A stretch of 5,407 bases of DNA from Desulfurococcales archaeon. GTDB lineage: Archaea; Thermoproteota; Thermoprotei_A; Sulfolobales; NBVN01. The notes beneath the pieces were generated by a model, which worked only from the letters and a program-made list of their open reading frames with translations, was not told where the DNA came from and did no database searches. Position 1 is the stretch's first letter. Each line of letters begins with the position of its first letter. Positions 1-4,456 of the stretch are shown piece after piece. The translations under genes were made by a program, and so were the position numbers. The stretch covers positions 1 through 5,407 of the forward strand of contig JAMOVB010000156.1 in NCBI GenBank assembly GCA_027061705.1, in the 5' to 3' direction.

Positions 1-547
1 TCAGGTGAACGCCTGGGTTCATCTCCCTAAGTCTGGGCTCAACCCACCCCTCCCACATTGCCTCAAGCTCTCTTGGAACGCCGGGTAGTGATATTATGAC
101 AGTTTCGCCAACGACTAACCAGCTGCCGGGAGCCGTCCCTACGGGGTTTGGAATAGGTTCAGCGCCCTCAGGTAGGTAGGCCATCTTAACGCGGTCCTCG
201 GTTAACTCCATGCTACGCTCAGCATACTTCTCTTTAATCATCCTTAACGCCTCCTCATTGAGCTTAAGCCCCACGCCAGCGGCTTTCGCTACCGCCTCCA
301 GCGTCCTGTCGTCGTACGTTGGGCCCAGCCCGCCGGAAGTAACTATGACTCTAGGCTTATGGTGATTTAACACGTACTTGATGAACTCGGATATCAGCTC
401 AACATCATCGACGAGCGAGATATTCCCCCTAACATCGAATCCTAAGAGCATAAGCCTCCGACCTAAGTAGGCGGCGTTCGTATTGATTACACGTCCCTGA
501 ACCACCTCATTGCCGAGGGTGTACATCCAAGCACCACGCCCGCTCAT
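1..547 (-). CDS. CinA N-terminal domain (COG1058, MoCF-biosynthesis-like) protein, 3' end off the window
   Basis: The 182 visible codons match the COG1058 fold shared by the CinA N-domain and the molybdopterin-binding MoaB/MogA family. Visible hallmarks are TLGNE near residues 10-14 followed by G18 and NTNAAYL at 22-28, SGGLGPTYDD at 71-80, the NPVGTAPG stretch at 134-141, and SLPGVPREL at 153-161. Archaeal members usually have about 250-270 residues and lack the bacterial C-terminal NMN deamidase domain; they are often annotated as NMN-deamidase-related. The family is known for nucleotide pyrophosphatase activity (ADP-ribose type), so the substrate here is uncertain. The ATG overlaps the stop of the upstream lipid gene (ATGA), and a GGTG site lies 7 nt upstream at 555-558. 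An internal ATG at residue 8 is less likely, because AWMYTLGNE fits the family's usual first strand. No stop occurs before base 1, so the gene is truncated only by the window. Confidence 0.9.
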   Translation of the reverse strand, partial: MSGRGAWMYTLGNEVVQGRVINTNAAYLGRRLMLLGFDVRGNISLVDDVELISEFIKYVLNHHKPRVIVTSGGLGPTYDDRTLEAVAKAAGVGLKLNEEALRMIKEKYAERSMELTEDRVKMAYLPEGAEPIPNPVGTAPGSWLVVGETVIISLPGVPRELEAMWEGWVEPRLREMNPGVHL

Positions 548-1122
548 CCCTCAGCACCACTTATAATGTATGCGAACCTGTGGATAACGGTTACTACGCA
601 TAGCGCTACTGACGCCCACACAATGTACTCGGAGATCCTTACGAAGCCTAGGCATGCTATGAGGAGGGCCGCAGCCATAGCTATTAGCCTATCACCGCGC
701 TCCATAATTCCGACGCCCTCCATCTTAAGGCCTAGCGCCTCTCCACGAGCCCTAGCGTAGCTTATGAGGAACGACGTTATCAGGAAGAGGAATGTTGGTA
801 ACCACCCGACGCCCGCTATCTTAAGGGTGAGTATGTACGCGGCGTCGGCAACGCGGTCGCTGAAGGAGTCAAGGAACGCGCCCTTCCTGCTCTTTAGCCC
901 CATGGTCTTCGCGACTGCCCCGTCAAGGAAGTCAAAGAATGACGAAGCTACAAGCAGTGCGAACGCCGTCCAGAGGCTGGCAACGTATGCAGCTACGGGC
1001 GTCAGTATGGAGAGCCCTAAACCCGTGTACGTTAGGGCGTTAGGGCTTATGCCGGCCCTACCTAACGCCCTACCCACGGCCTCAGCAAGCGGCTTAACCG
1101 CGCTGCGTAATTTCGTAAGCAC
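544..1122 (-). CDS. CDP-alcohol phosphatidyltransferase, probably archaetidylinositol phosphate synthase
   Basis: This 192-residue integral membrane enzyme should transfer an alcohol phosphate, probably inositol 1-phosphate, onto CDP-archaeol to make an archaeal ether phospholipid. The CDP-alcohol transferase signature is complete in spacing: D64, D67-G68, A71-K72, G81, D85 and D89. Lys72 stands where the consensus has Arg. About six hydrophobic segments are visible (roughly 32-50, 53-68, 93-105, 108-123, 145-160 and 164-186). SYARARGEALG (121-131) and GIMERGDRLI (138-147) are typical of the archaetidylinositol/phosphatidylinositol phosphate synthase branch, rather than of archaetidylserine synthase. 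The length is usual for the family. The start is GTG, with a GGTG site 7 nt upstream (1130-1133) and an in-frame stop at 1144-1146, which leaves no better start. It is the first gene of an operon with the CinA-like gene. The exact polar head group cannot be proved from sequence. Confidence 0.85.
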   Translation of the reverse strand: MLTKLRSAVKPLAEAVGRALGRAGISPNALTYTGLGLSILTPVAAYVASLWTAFALLVASSFFDFLDGAVAKTMGLKSRKGAFLDSFSDRVADAAYILTLKIAGVGWLPTFLFLITSFLISYARARGEALGLKMEGVGIMERGDRLIAMAAALLIACLGFVRISEYIVWASVALCVVTVIHRFAYIISGAEG

Positions 1123-1157
1123 TCTGCAGCACCCACTACCTAACTATCAAGTATGCG

Positions 1158-1170
1158 GGCTCGCAACCCT
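1158..1170 (+). repeat. 13-bp direct repeat, copy 1 (candidate operator)
   Basis: GGCTCGCAACCCT matches 11 of 13 bases with the copy at 1303-1315. It lies about where transcription of the leftward lipid operon should begin if the TATA box at 1194-1201 is used on the minus strand. The arms are an imperfect palindrome (GGCT-CGC-AACC). A regulatory role is inference. Confidence 0.35.
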
Positions 1171-1193
1171 AAGGGAAAATAAGCCCTTAACGA

Positions 1194-1201
1194 TTTATAA
1201 A
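1194..1201. promoter_or_regulatory. Symmetric TATA box TTTATAAA in a divergent intergenic region
   Basis: TTTATAAA is a textbook crenarchaeal TATA element, and being palindromic it could work in both directions. Leftward, initiation about 25 nt away would fall near 1168-1172 and give the lipid operon a leader of about 48 nt. Rightward, initiation would fall near 1219-1224, exactly where the structured GTGATGG... stretch begins, so a short rightward transcript is possible. Only the element itself is seen; use in either direction is inferred. Confidence 0.6.
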
Positions 1202-1218
1202 ATCCCAACCCGCCCATA

Positions 1219-1290
1219 GTGATGGGGAGGATGTCGAAGAATCCGGGAACTGATACCAGGTGATGATAGCTACCGGCTGGAATCCCCTCA
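1219..1290 (+). other. Structured intergenic stretch, weak candidate for a C/D-box-like small RNA or leader
   Basis: This stretch lies between two TATA boxes. It contains a CTGA (1250-1253, D'-like) followed after 6 nt by a perfect GTGATGA (1260-1266, C'-like). A degenerate ATGTCGA (1231-1237) lies 12 nt before the CTGA, and CTGG (1277-1280) follows the GTGATGA after 10 nt. A hairpin pairs GATACCAG (1252-1259) with CTGGAATC (1277-1284) with one mismatch. Against a real C/D RNA, the outer boxes are poor while the inner ones are good, the reverse of the usual archaeal pattern. The only plus-strand reading frame here, from ATG 1231, stops after 10 codons. It could equally be untranscribed spacer. 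Confidence 0.2.
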
Positions 1291-1292
1291 GC

Positions 1293-1299
1293 TTATAAA
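1293..1299 (+). promoter_or_regulatory. TATA box (TTATAAA) for the rightward gene at 1332
   Basis: TTATAAA lies 33-39 nt before the ATG at 1332. Archaeal spacing predicts a start of transcription around 1320, which leaves a leader of about 10 nt or little more. A palindromic GGTT-CGC-AACC lies between the box and the predicted start. Confidence 0.55.
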
Positions 1300-1302
1300 C
1301 CT

Positions 1303-1315
1303 GGTTCGCAACCTT
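1303..1315 (+). repeat. 13-bp direct repeat, copy 2 (candidate operator, perfect palindrome arms)
   Basis: GGTTCGCAACCTT matches 11 of 13 bases with 1158-1170 in the same orientation. Its core GGTT-CGC-AACC is a perfect hyphenated palindrome. It sits between the TATA box at 1293 and the predicted transcription start, where a bound protein would block initiation. It is not a tRNA T-arm: only two base pairs would flank the loop. Confidence 0.35.
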
Positions 1316-1331
1316 AGACGGTGTTCGCTGA

Positions 1332-1649
1332 ATGGCTGCTGTGAGAAAGTTAGTGCTCGTAACTAGTAAGGGCCACCCGCTGCACAAGTACTTCACTAAG
1401 ATAGCTGAGGAGGTAGCTAAGCGCGTAGGGGCTGAGCTTGAGGTTAGGGAGGAGGACTACATATACTTGAGTAAGTACGGCGAGACCGACGATCTAGGAC
1501 TTACGTGGCTACCGCAGCTACTGGCTGAGCTTGACGACGGGAGCGTTGTTAAAGTGTTAACGCAGCCGGTGCTTGATAGTAGGGGCAAGCTAGATTACGA
1601 GGGTGGCCTGCGGGAGGCCTTGGGCAATATTGAGAAGGTTGTGAAGTGA
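1332..1649 (+). CDS. Small conserved-looking protein, possibly a cysteine-free thioredoxin-like fold
   Basis: I do not recognise the family. The 105-residue product is soluble, highly charged and contains no cysteine. It reads as strand (KLVLVTS, 6-12), helix (about 18-33), strand (AELEVRE, 34-40), then TWLPQLLAEL (58-67), a turn (DDG) and strand SVVKVLT. This order, with a Pro (P61) just before a strand, resembles a thioredoxin or glutaredoxin fold. HPLH (15-18) would then occupy the place of the usual CxxC, so redox chemistry would be lost. This is structural inference only. The ATG is preceded immediately by an in-frame TGA, and GGTG at 1320-1323 lies 8 nt upstream, so the start is well fixed. 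A TATA box lies at 1293. The next gene follows after 44 nt on the same strand. Confidence 0.75.
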   Translation: MAAVRKLVLVTSKGHPLHKYFTKIAEEVAKRVGAELEVREEDYIYLSKYGETDDLGLTWLPQLLAELDDGSVVKVLTQPVLDSRGKLDYEGGLREALGNIEKVVK

Positions 1650-1654
1650 TTAGG

Positions 1655-1659
1655 TTTTT
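1655..1659 (+). terminator. Short T-run after the 1332-1649 gene
   Basis: TTTTT lies five bases after the stop codon. Archaeal RNA polymerase can terminate at T-runs without a hairpin, but five T's is weak. The following TTTACATTTA (1657-1666) could instead be a poor TATA element for the next gene, about 30 nt before its start. Confidence 0.25.
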
Positions 1660-1693
1660 ACATTTAGCGCGGTTTTCAATAAGGTAGTGTCTG

Positions 1694-2035
1694 TTGCCCG
1701 AGTTGCTCGTGGTGAGTTACTGTGGCGGGCTGGCTGACCTAATACTGACTGGTGATGGGTTAGGCACCTACATATGCGTTGACGCTCTTCTCTCAGCCCC
1801 CGAAATCATCGAGTCCATACTGAATTACCGAATCCGGAGGGCATGCTTAAGCGTTGGCGGGCAACGCGCTAGTGCTGTGGTGATGGTACGCGCGGGCGGT
1901 GCCTGCAGCCTCGCGTGTGTAGTGATCAGCGGCTTATCGCTTGATTTAGAGAGCGTTGCCGAAGCTAAGGATGAATTGCTTAAGGCCGTCCACGAGTTAG
2001 TTATGAGTGTGGGTCGGGGGATGCCTAGCGGATGA
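1694..2035 (+). CDS. Hypothetical protein, small cysteine-containing alpha/beta protein
   Basis: I do not recognise this 113-residue product. It has no clear membrane segment or metal motif; its cysteines (residues 10, 28, 50, 70 and 74) are scattered. The C-terminal half alternates strands (RRACLSVGG, SAVVMVRAGG, LACVVISG) and ends in a long helix (about 83-106). This vaguely recalls the last strands and helix of Roadblock/LC7 domains, which are common in archaea, but the resemblance is too weak to name it. An in-frame TAG at 1685-1687 leaves TTG 1694 as the first usual start. GGTA at 1683-1686 stands 7 nt before it, the spacing seen for other genes here. GTG 1709 or 1712 are alternatives without a visible binding site. 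It may be cotranscribed with the preceding small gene. Its stop abuts a hairpin facing a convergent gene. Confidence 0.7.
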   Translation: MPELLVVSYCGGLADLILTGDGLGTYICVDALLSAPEIIESILNYRIRRACLSVGGQRASAVVMVRAGGACSLACVVISGLSLDLESVAEAKDELLKAVHELVMSVGRGMPSG

Positions 2036-2037
2036 TG

Positions 2038-2087
2038 AGTGGTGTCCTAGCGACCCCGCGTTTCCGGGGGATGGTGTGAGGACCACT
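2038..2087. terminator. Nested hairpin between convergent genes, candidate bidirectional terminator or 3'-end structure
   Basis: An outer stem pairs 2038-2048 with AGGACCACT at 2079-2087 (nine pairs with a two-base bulge). An inner stem pairs CCCCG (2054-2058) with CGGGG (2065-2069) around a six-base loop. It starts three bases after the stop of the rightward gene and takes in part of the TAG of the leftward gene. It has no T-run, so it may protect 3' ends or limit convergent read-through rather than act as an intrinsic terminator. Confidence 0.45.
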
Positions 2088-4104
2088 AGCTGACGCTTTC
2101 AAAGAAAGCGGAGATCCCCCCAAGGTTCGCCTCACGCTCGCTGGTAGCAGAATTTCTTAACGTGCGGGCTCTCCTAAGACGCTCAAGCTCGAGTACTACT
2201 GATGAGCGCTTTCTTGACCTGCCACGTGGGTTATTTATTATCTGCGGGACTATTAGCCGCTCAGTAAATACTGCGGAGAGGGGGCATACCTCAAGGCAGG
2301 CTCCACACCCAATGCACCTGCGGTGGTCGACTGAGGGTATTCCGTCGCTCACGCTAATTGCTCTGGTGGGGCACCAGGTCTCGCACATGCCGCAGGAGCA
2401 ACACAGGGAAGCTCTGACTGCTAGCTTAACTATATCCATGCAACCATCCAGCAACTTGCTCGGTGAATCGCCTCCCTGCGCCTCTACAGCGTACCGGCTT
2501 ATGGTGTATGACGCCCGACCCCCCTTAAGGACTACCGTGCCGTCATCTCCTTCCCAACGGCTTAGGCCTAGAACACATGCGTACTCCCCAGCAACTCTCA
2601 AGTCTATGCGGCGGCTGCAGCGTTGGCTCACACTAACCCTCACCTTAGACGTGCTTTCAGCAGTTTCGGCTGAGGCCTCTATGCCGGAGTACTTAGAGTA
2701 TGTCTCACGCCAGTCCGACGGTCTCTTCATACCTAGCCAGAGCTCAAGCCTCCTCCTACCCTGGGCTAGCGGGCTGAGCCAGCGCCACAGATGGTACTTA
2801 ACCCACTCCTCACTCTCCCCAAGTCTGAGCCTCCAGCGTTCGAGGAATTCAACCCACCTACCCCAGAGCTCCGGGTACTCCCTCTCAACCAGGCTATATT
2901 CTGCTAGATTACCTGCCGGGCATAGGTAGCAGCCAAGGCGTTCGAAACCTCTGAAGTAGAGTTCATTTACTGGTAGGTTATTCATCAGTATGTACGCCCA
3001 GACCGTAAGCTGATCCCACTCCTGCAGGGGAGCTATGTTCAGGGCTGAGGGTAGCCACCTATTCCGCCATACGTACCCGGAGCGTGACCTATCGACGGAT
3101 TCGTAGGCGCGCTGACCTATTATAGCGAGCAGTCCGTCAGGGTACCTACTCTTATAGATCCTAGCTATCGGGCCCAGCTTAACGACCTTACAGCACCATC
3201 TATACTCACGTGCGGGCGGGCCGAAAGTCCCGACCGACTTCCAGAAAAGCTCGCCAGCCGAGGCGAGAACCAGCTCAAGCCCAAACTTTCTTGAAACCTC
3301 CTCAACATTCGCTATGGTTTGCGGGAGCTCTATGCCCGTATCATTGAAGAGCATATCTGGCTCGAGACCCGCCCTCAGAGCGAGGTGTAGCGCTACTAGC
3401 GAATCCTTGCCGCCCGAGTAGGATACGACCGGCCTCAAGCCCGTTCTCTCATGCATTATGGTTAGGCTCTTAATCGACTTCGAAAGCCTGGACCTCAGCC
3501 AGAAGTCGTTGCACTCGGCAAACCTGGCGAAGGACGATGGGACCCTCACTATGCTTCCTAACGGCTCCTTAAACACGCTCTGCACTCTAAACCTCCCCCT
3601 GCGGGTAACGGCCAGCGCCACCGGCCTTCCTGAGAGGTCCGTCACCAGCGCCTGCTCGCCGTCCCTGCCGCCTGGGCCGAGATCCATTAACGGCCTCACG
3701 TTCTTGCATTTGAAGACCTTAATCAGCCCGTGCTCGGCAGCTATTGGCGCGCTGAGCCTGTTAAGCCTCCACCTCCACGTGAGGGTCGACGGGTCGAAGT
3801 AAAGCCTGCCAACTATGGCGCTTCCCGATATGACCTCACGCATGTCGTCTATATGCGGTGTCTTGTTGAGGTACACGGCACCCTCAACTATTAACTCACT
3901 GTACAGCGCGTCGCTACCGAACTCATTAACCAGCGACTCCCTCACAAGGTTAAGATCTCCCTCGAACGCAGGCCTGATATCCCCTGGCTCCGAAACACTT
4001 ACTTCAACACCCTCGCCACCGCACCTGCCGCACACGCGCTGCCTGAGAGGCACGTTGCAGTTAGGGCACCAGTAAAGACTGAGCTTAACGCCCCACCTAC
4101 GCAT
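2086..4104 (-). CDS. PAPS-reductase-family PP-loop protein with zinc ribbon and C-terminal 2x[4Fe-4S] ferredoxin domain
   Basis: This 672-residue cytoplasmic fusion belongs to the archaeal COG0175 family often annotated as phosphoadenosine phosphosulfate reductase. In order: a zinc ribbon (C13, C16, C25, C28); an alpha/beta region to about 185, part of which (about 127-180) is probably PUA-like; a PP-loop domain with SYSGGKDS at 228-235 and NDTGIEL at 254-260; a variable region (about 470-560); and two [4Fe-4S] motifs (C568, C571, C574, C578-P and C597, C600, C603, C607-P). Cys304-Cys305 and C392-x2-C395 reproduce the CC...CxxC cluster signature of APS reductases. The C-terminal ECGLH-type catalytic cysteine of true reductases is not visible, and the intact SGGKDS resembles ATP-using enzymes, so sulfate reduction is doubtful; sulfur transfer or RNA thiolation is an alternative guess. 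The ATG directly follows an in-frame TGA. A TTAAAAA box about 35 nt upstream suggests a near-leaderless transcript. Confidence 0.88.
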   Translation of the reverse strand: MRRWGVKLSLYWCPNCNVPLRQRVCGRCGGEGVEVSVSEPGDIRPAFEGDLNLVRESLVNEFGSDALYSELIVEGAVYLNKTPHIDDMREVISGSAIVGRLYFDPSTLTWRWRLNRLSAPIAAEHGLIKVFKCKNVRPLMDLGPGGRDGEQALVTDLSGRPVALAVTRRGRFRVQSVFKEPLGSIVRVPSSFARFAECNDFWLRSRLSKSIKSLTIMHERTGLRPVVSYSGGKDSLVALHLALRAGLEPDMLFNDTGIELPQTIANVEEVSRKFGLELVLASAGELFWKSVGTFGPPAREYRWCCKVVKLGPIARIYKSRYPDGLLAIIGQRAYESVDRSRSGYVWRNRWLPSALNIAPLQEWDQLTVWAYILMNNLPVNELYFRGFERLGCYLCPAGNLAEYSLVEREYPELWGRWVEFLERWRLRLGESEEWVKYHLWRWLSPLAQGRRRLELWLGMKRPSDWRETYSKYSGIEASAETAESTSKVRVSVSQRCSRRIDLRVAGEYACVLGLSRWEGDDGTVVLKGGRASYTISRYAVEAQGGDSPSKLLDGCMDIVKLAVRASLCCSCGMCETWCPTRAISVSDGIPSVDHRRCIGCGACLEVCPLSAVFTERLIVPQIINNPRGRSRKRSSVVLELERLRRARTLRNSATSEREANLGGISAFFESVS

Positions 4105-4136
4105 ACCTCAAGCCTAATGACTTGGGTTAAGCACAC

Positions 4137-4143
4137 TTTTTAA
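4137..4143. promoter_or_regulatory. AT-rich box in a divergent promoter
   Basis: Read leftward this is TTAAAAA, centred 36 nt before the ATG at 4104, a good distance for a TATA box with a leader of about 10 nt. Read rightward it is TTTTTAA, centred about 30 nt before ATG 4170. That would put initiation close to or inside the GGTGG site of that gene, so the rightward operon may instead use the TTAAG at about 4127-4131. The whole gap between the divergent genes is only 65 nt, so the two promoters must overlap. Confidence 0.45.
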
Positions 4144-4159
4144 GCTTCCCTAATATGTG

Positions 4160-4164
4160 GGTGG
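4160..4164 (+). promoter_or_regulatory. Ribosome-binding site GGTGG that decides the start of the small membrane protein
   Basis: GGTGG is followed by exactly five bases before ATG 4170. The next gene has the same GGTGG with the same five-base spacing before ATG 4457. An earlier in-frame ATG at 4155 would place this site inside the coding sequence and has no binding site of its own. Confidence 0.6.
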
Positions 4165-4169
4165 ACCAG

Positions 4170-4433
4170 ATGGACATAGTGACGTTCGTTAGGAACCTGA
4201 CCGTGCAGGTAATGGCGGTGGCTTGGGCACTATTCCTGGTTTCCTGGGCGGTCGGCTGGGCCGTTAGGGGGTCTCCAGTACCCATCCATAGGGTTAAGAG
4301 GGCTGGGCAGTCGCTCGTGGAGGACGCAGTCATGGCTGCCTTCTGGCTCGCTATAGGGTCCTCGATATTTGCCCTGATATCCTACCTCACCTCAAGCGTA
4401 TATCACCCGCTCCCCCCTCCCCCCAAGCCTTGA
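4170..4433 (+). CDS. Two-helix membrane mini-protein, CedA1-like (VirB2/pilin-type subunit of an archaeal DNA import system)
   Basis: The 87-residue product has two hydrophobic helices (about 11-32 and 53-74) joined by a basic loop with PVP at 36-38 and HRVKR at 40-44, followed by GQSLVEDA (46-53), and a proline-rich tail (PLPPPPKP). No signal peptidase or class III pilin site is apparent. This size and hairpin layout, placed directly before a polytopic membrane protein, match CedA1 of the crenarchaeal Ced system, whose two-helix subunit is related to bacterial VirB2/TrbC conjugative pilins and acts in intercellular DNA import. The assignment is inferred from architecture and context, not from a search. 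ATG 4170 is preferred because of the GGTGG site; starting at ATG 4155 would add five residues. A run of C's (4412-4424, broken by one T) encodes the tail. The next gene begins 23 nt downstream in the same operon. Confidence 0.8.
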   Translation: MDIVTFVRNLTVQVMAVAWALFLVSWAVGWAVRGSPVPIHRVKRAGQSLVEDAVMAAFWLAIGSSIFALISYLTSSVYHPLPPPPKP

Positions 4434-4453
4434 GCCGCCAGTAGCTGGTGGGC
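4434..4453 (+). promoter_or_regulatory. Intercistronic hairpin enclosing the ribosome-binding site of the downstream gene
   Basis: Bases 4434-4441 pair with 4445-4453 around a TAG loop: eight pairs including one G-T wobble, with G4450 bulged. The stem begins right after the stop codon of the small gene. Its 3' arm contains the GGTGG site (4447-4451) of the gene at 4457. Ribosomes finishing the first gene would open it, so it could couple translation and lower output of the second gene. There is no following T-run, so a terminator is unlikely. Confidence 0.5.
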
Positions 4454-4456
4454 TTC

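Noticed and set aside
566..1219. Plus-strand open frames opposite the lipid synthase gene
   Set aside because: They mirror a gene with a complete catalytic signature, and their products look like arbitrary Arg/Ser/Ala-rich sequence.
1301..1315. T-arm-like GGTTCGCAACC suggesting a tRNA
   Set aside because: Only two base pairs flank the loop, the loop does not fit the T-loop consensus, and no acceptor or anticodon arms can be built around it.
1187..1396. Minus-strand 69-codon frame over the divergent intergenic region
   Set aside because: It overlaps the start of the rightward gene, covers two TATA boxes and encodes nothing recognisable.
2032..2093. C/D-box RNA with ATGATGA (2032-2038) and CTGA (2090-2093)
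   Set aside because: There are no internal D' and C' boxes, the C box coincides with a stop codon, and the interior is better explained by two stable stems.
2162..2929. Long open frame on the plus strand opposite the PP-loop/ferredoxin gene
   Set aside because: It is antisense to a gene with clear cofactor motifs, its product is Ser/Arg/Leu-rich without recognisable domains, and it lacks a convincing start signal. The same holds for the frames at 3458-3802 and 3815-4075.
4127..4333. Minus-strand 68-codon frame opposite the small membrane protein
   Set aside because: It is a shadow of a gene with a good ribosome-binding site, operon context and conserved-looking motifs. The frame at 4966-5154 minus is rejected for the same reason.
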